The notes under the pieces are model-generated. The model searched no databases. It had not been told where the DNA came from and worked only from the letters and a program-made list of their open reading frames with translations. From Colivicinus sp022776215 (GTDB taxonomy: Bacteria > Bacillota_I > Bacilli_A > Erysipelotrichales > Erysipelotrichaceae): a stretch of 64,000 nt of DNA. The stretch lies in contig JALFIR010000038.1 in assembly GCA_022776215.1 (NCBI GenBank), positions 28,187-92,186 of the forward strand, given 5' to 3'. The position numbers were made by a program, and so were the translations under genes. Position 1 is the first letter of the stretch, and each line of letters starts with the position of its first letter. Shown one piece after another: positions 34,651 to 43,268 of the stretch.

Positions 34651-37600
34651 AATTCTATTTTCGCTTCATTTCCGTTACTATCTGTCGCAATAACTAAGAT
34701 TGGACGATCAGTGCTATTGATAGTAATACTATTTTCGCTAACAGTATATGTATCTGATCCTTCAGTTACAACGCTATCTTTAATTTTAACTACCCATTTA
34801 GCAACCGATACATTCGCATTTACCTGTTTGCCATCTGCTGATTTTGTCAACGCAATAGGAGTTTCGGCTTTAGTAACAACTTTAATAGTGAACTTAGTAG
34901 TGGCTAGATAGCTTTGTTTAACACTTACTCCAACCCCTTGAGAATAAGACTTGCCATTTGAATCGGTTATAGATACTGATTCAGTAGTTCCGGTTTCATT
35001 TTTTATATCAATATTATCTTCTTTTACACCCATACTGATTAAGTAGTTCTTAATATCATCAGCATTTGTAGTACTTGGTATTTGTAGTGAAACATCTTTG
35101 TCTTCGACCTTCACATCAATACACTTTTGAGTAGAAGATACATTTAGTTTTTCATAACCATAGTATGCACAAACTGTTACAGTATCACCAGGGTTTGCGG
35201 TAATGTCGAAGCTATTGGTTTCCTTATCGCTTGTTACAGTTTGAGAATTACCATTCGCTTTAATTTCAGCCTTGTATTGGATTGGACCATAAATCCAAGT
35301 GTAATCAAATAAACGTTTGCCAGTAGCTTCAATAATAGCTGAACCATCATTTCTTCTTAAAGAAATATCTAAGTCTTCACTAGCTACTGTCAATGCACTT
35401 TCATCTGGATACTTAGGCCATGTGATTTCAAGTTTGCCATTATTGTAAGTAACGGTAGGATCACCATTCATTGGTTCTACCTTAGCTTCTTCAGGATTTA
35501 CAAGACTTGCATATTCTTTTTTGATTAGACCACTTGCAATATATTTTTCATCCATTCCATCAATTGGAGCAGCATATGGATAAGTACCAAGAATATGAGA
35601 GATAGAAACAACACCGCTTGGTCTTTCTAAACTCTTAGGCTTGCCATATTCTTTCACAGTTGTATCAATAATAGCGTTTGTTGTCTTACCTTGAATATTA
35701 GATAAGTAATCATTTAGTGTGATATAAGACTGTTTATTCTTTTGAGCTCTTTCATAACCAATCCATGTGCATACTGTATATTCGCTTGTAGAAGCTACCA
35801 TCCAAGCATCCTTGATAGCACCAGTAGGAATACCATATGCATGACCACTTGTTCCCCAGTCGGTAGTACCAGTCTTAGCATATACTGGATAATCATCGAT
35901 TAATATTTGCATAAGATTTGCATAACCACCACTAACATTTGATTGTAGTAGGGTATCCATCATATATGCTGCCTCACTTGATACTGTTTGTTTACTTTGA
36001 TAAGTAGGAGTAACAGGTGATGTTCCATCTAAGAATTCAATACGTTTAATTGTATGAGGCTTTGTGTATTGACCTAGATTTAATAGAGCACCTTGAGCAG
36101 CAGCTAATTGTTCACATGATACTGTAATCTTATTACCACCAATACCACACTGTACATCAAAGTCTTCTAGACTAATGTCAATGCCCATATCGTTTAAATA
36201 CTTAACAACATATTCTCTTCCCTTTGTATTAATTACTTGTTGAAGAGCTTGAATAGCTGTTGTGTTTAATGAATTACCTAAGGCGTCTTTTAAAGTTACT
36301 TCACCTCTATATTGACCATTGGCATTCGCAATAACGATTGAAGTTCCATCGTATACAATAGGCTTATCAACCATTACATGGCTTGTAGACCAACCTAGAT
36401 TTTCAAAAGCCAATACATAGTCAAGAATCGGTTTGATAGCTGAACCTGGTTGTTTCTTTTGTTCAGTAGCATGGTTTAGAAGTAATGAGCCACCGCTTGC
36501 ATAGTTTCTACCACCTAGGATACCAACAACTTCACCAGTTGCGTTATTGATTGCGATAGAAGCTAATTCAAATTCATCATCTGGGAATTCGATTCCTTCA
36601 TATCTTTCCTCTTGAATGCTGTCCATTGTTAGTTGAACATTCTTATTCATGCAAGTGTAGATACGCATACCTTGAGAATACGGATCCTTGCCAGTAAGTT
36701 CATATACTTCAGAAATAACTGCATCAATATAAGCTTGATAAGGAGAAACGCTACCGCTTAAGTTATTTTTAGAATAATCAACTAGTAAATCTTCCACCTT
36801 AATATTTTTAGCAAGTTTATATTCATCATCGCTGATATAACCATGATAATTCATTAAATATAAAACTTGGTTTCTTCTTTCGGTTGCTAATTCAAGATTG
36901 TTGAAAGGGTTATAAGCATTAGGAGCGTTGATAATACCTGCAAGCATTGCACTTTCTGCAAGATTTAATTCACTTACATCCTTACCAAAATAATATTCAC
37001 TAGCTTTTTGGACACCTCTGATATTACGATTACCACCAAAATTAATCTTGTTTAAATATAGTTCTAAGATAGTTCTCTTGTTGATTTCATTACTCTTTTC
37101 AAGTTCCATAGCTAGGGCTATTTCTTGAACCTTTCTAGCTACACCTGATAAACCTTTTCTACTTGCGGTTGTACCTTCTTCATCATTTGAGAAGTAAGTA
37201 TTTTTAACAAGTTGCATCGTGAATGTACTACCACCTTGAGAGAATGATCTAGTTTTAATGTTTGATAATAAAGCTTTTGTGAAACGAGGAACATCAAAAC
37301 CGTTATGTTCAAAGAAACGGCTATCTTCAACAGCTACGAAAGCGTCAACTAGAATTTGAGGTAATTCGTTATAACTAACATTTTCTCTGATTGTGGCACC
37401 AAGTTCAGCTACCATATCACCATTTTCATCATAAATTACAGAAGATTCACTATTAGTAAACTTAGAAACATCGAGTTCCGGTTTGGTTCTTAGCATATTA
37501 GCTACTGTAATAAGTCCGATTGTTACACCAATCAATCCAATACAAACAATTACCGCAATAATTGTTGCCCAAAGGTTTAATTTACTCATTTTTCTTTTAG

Positions 37601-37658
37601 GCTTCTTAGTTTTAATTGGCTTTACATTCTTTTTAATTTGTTTAGTATTGTTTTCCAT
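34644..37658 (-). CDS. Class A penicillin-binding protein (PBP1A type)
   Basis: 1004 residues, longer than usual. Lys-rich cytoplasmic start, membrane helix at about 28-52. GT51 transglycosylase: EDSRFFEHNGFD near residue 110 and QGGSTFTMQLVKN. Transpeptidase: SAIKP (active-site Ser near 408), SLN, and KTGTT near 595. The last 300 residues hold fibronectin-like and PASTA-like segments, probably wall-binding. It polymerises and cross-links peptidoglycan. recU lies directly upstream with a 17-base overlap, the same pairing as recU-ponA in Bacillus. Confidence 0.94.
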   Translation of the reverse strand: MENNTKQIKKNVKPIKTKKPKRKMSKLNLWATIIAVIVCIGLIGVTIGLITVANMLRTKPELDVSKFTNSESSVIYDENGDMVAELGATIRENVSYNELPQILVDAFVAVEDSRFFEHNGFDVPRFTKALLSNIKTRSFSQGGSTFTMQLVKNTYFSNDEEGTTASRKGLSGVARKVQEIALAMELEKSNEINKRTILELYLNKINFGGNRNIRGVQKASEYYFGKDVSELNLAESAMLAGIINAPNAYNPFNNLELATERRNQVLYLMNYHGYISDDEYKLAKNIKVEDLLVDYSKNNLSGSVSPYQAYIDAVISEVYELTGKDPYSQGMRIYTCMNKNVQLTMDSIQEERYEGIEFPDDEFELASIAINNATGEVVGILGGRNYASGGSLLLNHATEQKKQPGSAIKPILDYVLAFENLGWSTSHVMVDKPIVYDGTSIVIANANGQYRGEVTLKDALGNSLNTTAIQALQQVINTKGREYVVKYLNDMGIDISLEDFDVQCGIGGNKITVSCEQLAAAQGALLNLGQYTKPHTIKRIEFLDGTSPVTPTYQSKQTVSSEAAYMMDTLLQSNVSGGYANLMQILIDDYPVYAKTGTTDWGTSGHAYGIPTGAIKDAWMVASTSEYTVCTWIGYERAQKNKQSYITLNDYLSNIQGKTTNAIIDTTVKEYGKPKSLERPSGVVSISHILGTYPYAAPIDGMDEKYIASGLIKKEYASLVNPEEAKVEPMNGDPTVTYNNGKLEITWPKYPDESALTVASEDLDISLRRNDGSAIIEATGKRLFDYTWIYGPIQYKAEIKANGNSQTVTSDKETNSFDITANPGDTVTVCAYYGYEKLNVSSTQKCIDVKVEDKDVSLQIPSTTNADDIKNYLISMGVKEDNIDIKNETGTTESVSITDSNGKSYSQGVGVSVKQSYLATTKFTIKVVTKAETPIALTKSADGKQVNANVSVAKWVVKIKDSVVTEGSDTYTVSENSITINSTDRPILVIATDSNGNEAKIELN

Positions 37659-38220
37659 TTGCTTTCTCCATTAATTTATCTACTATCTTCAAATAGTCAC
37701 AAGGTCTTTGATAATTATATGTAATCAAATAACCGTTCTCTTTAATCCATGTATAAGGCAAAGACTGTCTTGTACGGTTTTTGTAGTATTCTATAAAATT
37801 TTTCGCATCTATTAAATAATCCTCGTTGTACTTAACCATTCTAATGATGACAAAGGCAATAGCTCCATGTCTTAGGACTGCTGATAAGTGTTCAATTTGA
37901 TGTGGATGGATTGAAGAAAAGGGGAAACTTGTTAAAGAAGAACACTCTTTCGCTTCAAAATCAATATATTTATTCTTATAGATACCGTTATAATCTGTCG
38001 TGCTTGGAAGCTTGAAATAAGCTTCAGTAATTTTAGCTTTGTTTCGTGAAGGGTAGTCTACCTTTACGATATTAATAGGTGTAGGTTTTTTATGAATAAT
38101 AGCAGTATCAGTTAAAAGATAGTCATTGTTAGTGACATTGATGTCTTCTTCTAAAGTCATACCTCTATTGGAATAGTTTGTAGTATGCTGACTCTTTTTC
38201 TTGCCACCGGGATAATTCAT
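37642..38220 (-). CDS. recU: Holliday junction resolvase RecU
   Basis: 192 residues from ATG 38220; an in-frame TTG at 38232 lies only 2 bases from the -10 box and is rejected. NYPGGKK and SNRGMTLEEDI at the start, then the nuclease residues in TDYNGIYKNKYIDFEAKE, and HPHQIEHLSAVLRHGAIAF are family hallmarks. It resolves recombination intermediates and helps chromosome segregation. It overlaps PBP1A by 17 bases. Confidence 0.94.
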   Translation of the reverse strand: MNYPGGKKKSQHTTNYSNRGMTLEEDINVTNNDYLLTDTAIIHKKPTPINIVKVDYPSRNKAKITEAYFKLPSTTDYNGIYKNKYIDFEAKECSSLTSFPFSSIHPHQIEHLSAVLRHGAIAFVIIRMVKYNEDYLIDAKNFIEYYKNRTRQSLPYTWIKENGYLITYNYQRPCDYLKIVDKLMEKANGKQY

Positions 38221-38301
38221 AAAACTACTCAAGTATTATACATTATTATTAATTGTCTTAAAAGTGCGCAATGTGATATTATATCTATGGAGATTTTTAT
38301 T
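38221..38301. promoter_or_regulatory. Divergent recU / gpsB promoter region
   Basis: Minus strand: TATAAT at 38240-38235 with a leader of only about 8 bases before recU ATG 38220. Plus strand: TTGTCT at 38253-38258 and TATTAT at 38277-38282 (18-base spacing), then GGAG at 38289-38292, 9 bases before gpsB ATG 38302. The plus-strand boxes are imperfect. Confidence 0.5.
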
Positions 38302-38616
38302 ATGGAAACATTGAATTTAACGCCAGAACAAATTTTGAACAACGAATTTAGTGTAGAATTTAAGGGATATTCACCAGCTGAAGTGGATGCTTTTTTAGAT
38401 CAAATCCTAGAAGATTATCAAATTAGCGAAGACAATACTCAAGAATTACTTGACTTAATCGCATCTTTACAAGATCAAATTAAGAAATTGAATTCTAAGA
38501 TTATTGAACTTGAAGGTAAACAAAAGGCCTTCGATATCTCAAATACTACTTCTTATAGTTCAGTTGATATTTTAAAGAGAATTTCTAGGCTAGAAGAAGA
38601 AGTTTATAGTAAGTAA
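38302..38616 (+). CDS. gpsB: Cell division regulator GpsB
   Basis: 104 residues from ATG 38302; an ATG at 38287 is too close to the promoter and has no SD, while 38302 has GGAG 9 bases upstream. LTPEQILNNEF and GYSPAEVDAFLDQILEDY are the DivIVA-type N-terminal domain, followed by a coiled coil. GpsB links PBP1 and the divisome; the divergent neighbour here is the PBP1A operon. rnpB follows at once, as in Bacillus. Confidence 0.92.
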   Translation: METLNLTPEQILNNEFSVEFKGYSPAEVDAFLDQILEDYQISEDNTQELLDLIASLQDQIKKLNSKIIELEGKQKAFDISNTTSYSSVDILKRISRLEEEVYSK

Positions 38617-38944
38617 CAACATTAGGCAATCGCTGCCTTTATAGGTAGAGGAAAGTCCATGCTCGCACAATCTGCGATGATTGTAGTGTTTATGCTAGGT
38701 TAATAAATAAGCCTAGGCAACTTAAGTTGACGGCTGGAGATGTTCCTAAGGGAAACTATGGAACTATCCTATAAAAGTGTCAAAGAGACGAGCCTTATAG
38801 AAATATAAGGAGTGGAACGTGATAAACCCCATAAGCGAGAAACCCAAATTTGGTAGGGGAACCTGAAAGGGCAAAATGAAGTCTAATCGGGCTGGTAACA
38901 GAGATAAATGATTGCTTGATACAGAACATGGCTTATTTATGTTG
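38617..38944 (+). ncRNA. rnpB: RNase P RNA (type B)
   Basis: Conserved blocks are in order: AGAGGAAAGTCCATGCTCGCAC near 38647, the GGAAACTATGGAAC region, the AGTGGAACGTGATAAACCCC block, GGTAGGGGAACC near 38851, and the 3' ACAGAACATGGCTTAT near 38921. The outer P1 helix pairs CAACAT (38617-38622) with ATGTTG (38939-38944). About 330 bases, fitting Firmicute type B. It is the catalytic part of the tRNA 5'-processing enzyme. The 5' and 3' ends are set from P1 and may be off by a few bases. Confidence 0.95.
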
Positions 38945-38951
38945 TTTAGAT

Positions 38952-38981
38952 AGAAAGGCTGAATTAAGTCTTTCTTTTTTT
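38952..38981 (+). terminator. rnpB terminator
   Basis: A 9-bp stem (AGAAAGGCT at 38952-38960 with AGTCTTTCT at 38967-38975, one G-U pair) followed by seven T. Confidence 0.9.
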
Positions 38982-39014
38982 AAATCTTTCCTATATACTT
39001 TAAAAGTACTTAAT

Positions 39015-39129
39015 ATCGTATATACTTTCGAAGAGATGGTGAAAGTGTTTCTACCTTATGACCTTACATAAGACTACGATGAAACTTTTTCATGTGTCTT
39101 CTGTATCTTACAGAAGCTTTTTATTTTTT
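39015..39129 (+). promoter_or_regulatory. Guanine-type purine riboswitch with terminator, upstream of purC
   Basis: P1 pairs ATCGTA (39015-39020) with TACGAT (39075-39080). P2 is ACTTTC/GAAAGT (39024-39029, 39041-39046), P3 CTTATG/CATAAG (39055-39060, 39067-39072); J2/3 reads TTTCTACC, and the loops hold GG and CC for the loop-loop kiss. J3/1 is GACTA, where C is the guanine-specifying base. Terminator: CTTCTGTA/TACAGAAG (39098-39105, 39109-39116) plus a T run. TACATAAGAC (39065-39074) pairs with GTCTTCTGTA (39096-39105) at 9 of 10 positions, a clear antiterminator. So guanine should switch the operon off. A TATACT at 38994-38999 could be its promoter -10. Confidence 0.93.
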
Positions 39130-39163
39130 ACGATGCTAAGTATAGAAAACAAGGAGAAACGAA

Positions 39164-39847
39164 ATGAAAGAACTATACGTTGGCAAAACTAAAAATGTTT
39201 ATGAACTTGAAAATGGTAATGTATTATTAAAATTCAAGGATGACTGCACAGGCAAAGATGGCGTTTTTGATCCAGGAGAGAACACTGTTGGCTTAACAAT
39301 CGAAGGTATTGGTAAGGCAAATCTAGAAACAAGTGCTTACTACTTTGGTTTACTAAAAGAAGCTGGAATTAAAACCCATTATGTTAGCTCTAATTTAGAT
39401 GATGCAACTATGGAAGTATTGAAGGCAACTGTATTTGGTCATGGTTTAGAAGTTATTTGTCGTTTAGTTGCGACAGGTTCTTTTATCCGTAGATATGGTG
39501 AATATATTGAAGATGGAACACCACTTGAAGGTGGCTATGTTGAATGTACATTCAAAAATGACGCAAAGGGTGATCCACTCGTAACTAAAGAAGGCTTGGT
39601 AGCTTTAAAAGTAATGAGCGCTGAACAATTTGAATCAGTAAAGGAACAAACTTTAAAGATTACTAAGGTTGTAGCTGATGATTTAAAAACAATCGGTCTA
39701 GATTTATGGGATATCAAGTTTGAATTTGGCTATTGTGGTGATGAAGTAGTTCTAATTGATGAAATCGCCTCAGGCAATATGCGTGTATACAAAGACGGTA
39801 AGATTGTTGAACCAGTTGAACTTACAAAATTAATTTTAAACAGATAA
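39164..39847 (+). CDS. purC: SAICAR synthetase
   Basis: 227 residues. YVGKTKNVYE at the start, then EVICRLVATGSFIRRYG, and the ending LIDEIASGNMRVYKDG fit PurC. It joins CAIR with aspartate using ATP. A good AAGGAG precedes the ATG. First gene of the purine operon and directly under the guanine riboswitch; placing purC at the front differs from the purE-first order of Bacillus. Confidence 0.95.
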   Translation: MKELYVGKTKNVYELENGNVLLKFKDDCTGKDGVFDPGENTVGLTIEGIGKANLETSAYYFGLLKEAGIKTHYVSSNLDDATMEVLKATVFGHGLEVICRLVATGSFIRRYGEYIEDGTPLEGGYVECTFKNDAKGDPLVTKEGLVALKVMSAEQFESVKEQTLKITKVVADDLKTIGLDLWDIKFEFGYCGDEVVLIDEIASGNMRVYKDGKIVEPVELTKLILNR

Positions 39848-39850
39848 TAT

Positions 39851-39869
39851 AAGCCCTTTTATAGGGCTT
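39851..39869 (+). other. Hairpin between purC and purF
   Basis: AAGCCCT (39851-39857) and AGGGCTT (39863-39869) form a 7-bp stem with a 5-base loop just after the purC stop. No T run follows, so it is more likely an mRNA-stability or weak attenuating hairpin than a full terminator. Confidence 0.5.
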
Positions 39870-39892
39870 ATTAATATGTGGAAAGGAAATAT

Positions 39893-41314
39893 ATGGGAGG
39901 ATTTTTTGGAGTAGCCTCTAAAAAGAAATGCGTAATCGACTTATATTTTGGTGTCGACTACCATTCACATTTAGGCACAAGACGCGGTGGTCTTGCGGTA
40001 TATGATAAGGAATATGGTTTTCAAAGATCTATTCATAATATCGAAAATTCACCATTTAGAACTAAATTCGAAAAGGAGATAGACGACTTTAAAGGTAATA
40101 TGGGTATCGGTTGTATCAGTGATGGTGAAGCACAACCTTTATTAGTTAACTCTCATTTAGGTTCTTTTGCGATCACAACAGTAGGCCGTATCAATAATCT
40201 TAATGAACTAAAAGAAAAATGCTTTAAATATGGAACAACTCACTTTCTTGAAATGAGCGGTGGTGAAATAAACCCAACAGAACTTGTAGCTGCTTTAATG
40301 AACCAAAAGGACACTATCACTGATGGTTTAGCCTATGTTCAAGAAGAAGTTAAGGGTTCGATGAGCGTGTTGATTTTAACTGCGGATAGAATCTATTGTA
40401 TGCGTGATAAGCTAGGTCGTACGCCGCTTGTCATTGGCAAGAAAGTTGATGCGTACTGTGCAACATTTGAATCATCAGCTTTCTTAAATCTTGGCTATAA
40501 ACATGTTAAAGATTTAGGACCAGGAGAAATCGTCTATATCACACCTGAGGAGTGCGTAACCACTAAAGAAATGAACGAAAAGATGAGAATGTGTTCTTTC
40601 CTATGGGTATATTATGGCTATCCTACATCAACATATGAGAAACAAAATGTTGAAATGATGCGCTATAAGGCTGGTGAATTATTAGCTAATAGAGACCATG
40701 TTGATGTTGATATTGTTGCTGGTGTTCCTGATAGTGGTTTAGCTCATGCGATTGGCTATGCTAATACAACACACAGAACTTTCGCAAGACCATTTATCAA
40801 ATACACACCAACTTGGCCTCGTTCATTTATGCCATCTAATCAAACTGAAAGAAGTTTGATCGCAAAGATGAAATTAATTCCAGTACATGAATTAATCAAT
40901 GATAAGAAAATCTTATTAATTGATGATTCGATTGTTAGAGGAACCCAACTTGGTGAAACAACTAAGTTCTTATATGAATCAGGTGCTAGAGAAGTGCATG
41001 TTAGACCTGCGTGCCCACCAATTATGTTTGGCTGTAAATACTTAAATTTCTCTAGAAGTTCTAGTGAATTAGAACTAGCTACTAGAAAGGCTATTATTGA
41101 GCTTGAGGGAACTTGTGAAGTATCTAAGGAAGTCTTAAAAGAATATGCAAATCCTGATAGTGATAAGTACAAGGCAATGGTTGAAGTTATTCGCAAGAAA
41201 TCATTCTTTACAAGCTTAGATTTCGCAAGACTTGATGAACTTGTGAAGTCAATTGGACTTGGTAAAGAAAGACTATGTACTTATTGTTGGGATGGCAGAG
41301 AAGATGATGAGTAG
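39893..41314 (+). CDS. purF: Amidophosphoribosyltransferase-like protein lacking the N-terminal cysteine
   Basis: 473 residues from ATG 39893 (GGAAAGGAAAT site just upstream; a GTG at 39878 is in frame but sits in that site). The PRTase half is intact: GVPDSGLAHAIGYA and the PRPP loop ILLIDDSIVRGTQ. The glutaminase half is recognisable (GTRRGGLAVYD), but where PurF has Cys as residue 2 (CGIFG) the codons read MGGFFG, so the nucleophile is Gly. It may use free ammonia. No other purF is in the operon, so it likely still makes phosphoribosylamine. Confidence 0.88.
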   Translation: MGGFFGVASKKKCVIDLYFGVDYHSHLGTRRGGLAVYDKEYGFQRSIHNIENSPFRTKFEKEIDDFKGNMGIGCISDGEAQPLLVNSHLGSFAITTVGRINNLNELKEKCFKYGTTHFLEMSGGEINPTELVAALMNQKDTITDGLAYVQEEVKGSMSVLILTADRIYCMRDKLGRTPLVIGKKVDAYCATFESSAFLNLGYKHVKDLGPGEIVYITPEECVTTKEMNEKMRMCSFLWVYYGYPTSTYEKQNVEMMRYKAGELLANRDHVDVDIVAGVPDSGLAHAIGYANTTHRTFARPFIKYTPTWPRSFMPSNQTERSLIAKMKLIPVHELINDKKILLIDDSIVRGTQLGETTKFLYESGAREVHVRPACPPIMFGCKYLNFSRSSSELELATRKAIIELEGTCEVSKEVLKEYANPDSDKYKAMVEVIRKKSFFTSLDFARLDELVKSIGLGKERLCTYCWDGREDDE

Positions 41315-41348
41315 CCTTAATTAATATGTTAAAATAAAGACGTTATAC

Positions 41349-41446
41349 AACTGACGGAAAAGTGGAGTACCACATGGGAGTATGATGTTTATAAGAAGAG
41401 TCGACCGTCTGGGCCATTTTGTCCCTTTTTACGTGCGACTTTTTTT
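41349..41446 (+). promoter_or_regulatory. ZTP (pfl) riboswitch with terminator, upstream of fhs
   Basis: The aptamer shows P1 GACGG/CCGTC (41353-41357, 41405-41409), P2 GTGG/CCAC (41362-41365, 41370-41373), the ATGGGAGT block and the conserved 3' CGACCGTCTGGGC. A terminator pairs AGTCG (41399-41403) with CGACT (41436-41440) and ends in seven T; its 5' arm lies in the aptamer's 3' half, so ligand binding should prevent termination (an ON switch). ZTP rises when 10-formyl-THF is short, which fits control of fhs. Confidence 0.92.
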
Positions 41447-41487
41447 GTATCTAGGGAATCATACTTTTAAAGGAAGGATAATAATTT

Positions 41488-43158
41488 ATGTTAACAGATG
41501 TTCAAATTGCTCAAAATGCCAGCATGTTACCAATTAAAGATGTTGCTGGTCAAATTGGATTAAGTGAAGATGACTTAGAACTTTATGGTAAATATAAGGC
41601 TAAGATCTCTTTAGAAACTATTAAAAAACTAGAAAATAATCAAGATGGTAAGTTAATCTTAGTAACTGCCATCAATCCAACTCCAGCGGGAGAGGGCAAG
41701 ACTACTACGATGATTGGCTTAGCCCAAGCGATGAATAAGATTGGTAAAAAGACTATCGTTGCGATGAGAGAGCCATCTCTAGGACCATGTTTTGGAATAA
41801 AGGGTGGTGCAGCAGGTGGTGGTTATGCCCAAGTTGTACCAATGGAAGACATCAACTTACACTTTACAGGTGATATTCATGCGATTACTACTGCCAATAA
41901 CTTAATTAGTGCGATGTTAGATAATTCTTTACAACAAGGAAATCCCTTAAACATCGATGAAAGACAAATCGTATGGAAAAGAGTAGTTGATTTAAATGAT
42001 AGAGCACTAAGACATATTGTTGTTGGACTTGGTGGCAAGGTTAATGGTGTGCCTAGAGAAGATGGCTTTGATATCACTGTAGCAAGTGAAATCATGGGTA
42101 TCTTATGCTTAGCTAATGATTTAAGTGATTTAAAATCAAGAGTAGCTAGAATCATTGTCGCTTATACAAGAGATGGAAGTCCTGTTACCGTTGCTGATTT
42201 AAAGGCTACAGGGGCTGTTACATTATTGTTGAAGGATGCTATTAAACCAAATCTTGTTCAAACACTAGATCATACACCGGTATTTGTTCATGGCGGACCA
42301 TTTGCTAATATCGCTCATGGTTGTAACAGTGTTATGGCTACTAAGTTAGCCTTAAAGTTAGCTCCTTATACTGTTACAGAAGCTGGTTTTGGTGCTGACT
42401 TAGGTGCTGAAAAATTCTTAGATATTAAATGTCGTCAAGCTGGTTTAAAGCCGGATGCGGTTGTAATTGTAGCTACTGTTAGAGCACTTAAGATGCATGG
42501 TGGCATGGATAAGAAAGAATTAGCTAATGAAAATCTAGAGGCTTTAAGAAAGGGCATCGCTAATCTTGAGAAGCATATTGAAAATATTACCAAGTATGGC
42601 TTACCTGTGATCGTGGCAATCAATGCCTTTCCAACTGATACTAAGGCCGAACTTGATTTGTTAGAAGAAATCTGTAATGCCAAGGGTGTTAAAGTTGCTT
42701 TATCTAAAGTTTGGGCAAAAGGGGCAGATGGCGGTATTGAATTAGCTAATGGCTTAATTGATTTATTAGAAAACAAAGAAAGTAATTTCAAACCAATTTA
42801 TGATTTGGATTTGCCAATAGATGAAAAGATTAAAACAATTGCAAGAGAAATCTATGGTGCTGATGATGTAATCTTCACAAAGAAAGCTAAGACTAATATT
42901 AAGAAATTAACTGACTTAGGTTTTGGTAAGCTTCCTATTTGTATCGCTAAAACTCAATATAGTTTAAGTGACGATCCTACATTATTAGGTAGACCAACAG
43001 GTTTCAACATTGAAATCAATGATCTAATTCCAAATACTGGTTCTGGTTTCTTAGTCGCAATCAGTGGCGATATTATGCGTATGCCAGGTCTTCCTAAGGT
43101 ACCTGCTGCCAATAATATGGACATCTTAGAAGATGGTGAAATTGTAGGATTATTCTAA
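41488..43158 (+). CDS. fhs: Formate-tetrahydrofolate ligase
   Basis: 556 residues. The P-loop-like TPAGEGKTTTMIGL lies near residue 66, followed by REPSLGPCFGIKGGAAGGGYAQ across several segments; the ending segment GDIMRMPGLPKVPAA is typical. It makes 10-formyl-THF from formate, THF and ATP, the one-carbon donor for PurN and PurH encoded downstream. AAAGGAAGGA lies upstream of the ATG. It is regulated by the ZTP riboswitch and followed by the IS110 element. Confidence 0.96.
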   Translation: MLTDVQIAQNASMLPIKDVAGQIGLSEDDLELYGKYKAKISLETIKKLENNQDGKLILVTAINPTPAGEGKTTTMIGLAQAMNKIGKKTIVAMREPSLGPCFGIKGGAAGGGYAQVVPMEDINLHFTGDIHAITTANNLISAMLDNSLQQGNPLNIDERQIVWKRVVDLNDRALRHIVVGLGGKVNGVPREDGFDITVASEIMGILCLANDLSDLKSRVARIIVAYTRDGSPVTVADLKATGAVTLLLKDAIKPNLVQTLDHTPVFVHGGPFANIAHGCNSVMATKLALKLAPYTVTEAGFGADLGAEKFLDIKCRQAGLKPDAVVIVATVRALKMHGGMDKKELANENLEALRKGIANLEKHIENITKYGLPVIVAINAFPTDTKAELDLLEEICNAKGVKVALSKVWAKGADGGIELANGLIDLLENKESNFKPIYDLDLPIDEKIKTIAREIYGADDVIFTKKAKTNIKKLTDLGFGKLPICIAKTQYSLSDDPTLLGRPTGFNIEINDLIPNTGSGFLVAISGDIMRMPGLPKVPAANNMDILEDGEIVGLF

Positions 43159-43219
43159 AGGAGTAACTTACTATAATAAGTCAAGCAAAAATTGATAATT
43201 AGGTTAACTTCACGACAAA

Positions 43220-43242
43220 AAGAATCAATTTTCATGATTCTT
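43220..43242 (-). terminator. Hairpin downstream of the transposase gene
   Basis: AAGAATCA (43220-43227) and TGATTCTT (43235-43242) form an 8-bp stem; on the minus strand it is followed by TTTG. An overlapping alternative stem (AATCAATTTT with AAAATTGATT) uses the same bases. Confidence 0.45.
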
Positions 43243-43268
43243 AAAAAATTGATTGCTAAAATGAGCGG

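Noticed and set aside
38185..38301. Longer reading of gpsB from 38185
   Set aside because: It would overlap recU and the promoter region; ATG 38302 has a good SD and matches the GpsB start.
38982..39163. Small protein gene between rnpB and purC
   Set aside because: The whole stretch is explained by the riboswitch, its terminator and the purC SD; no open frame with a start signal is present.
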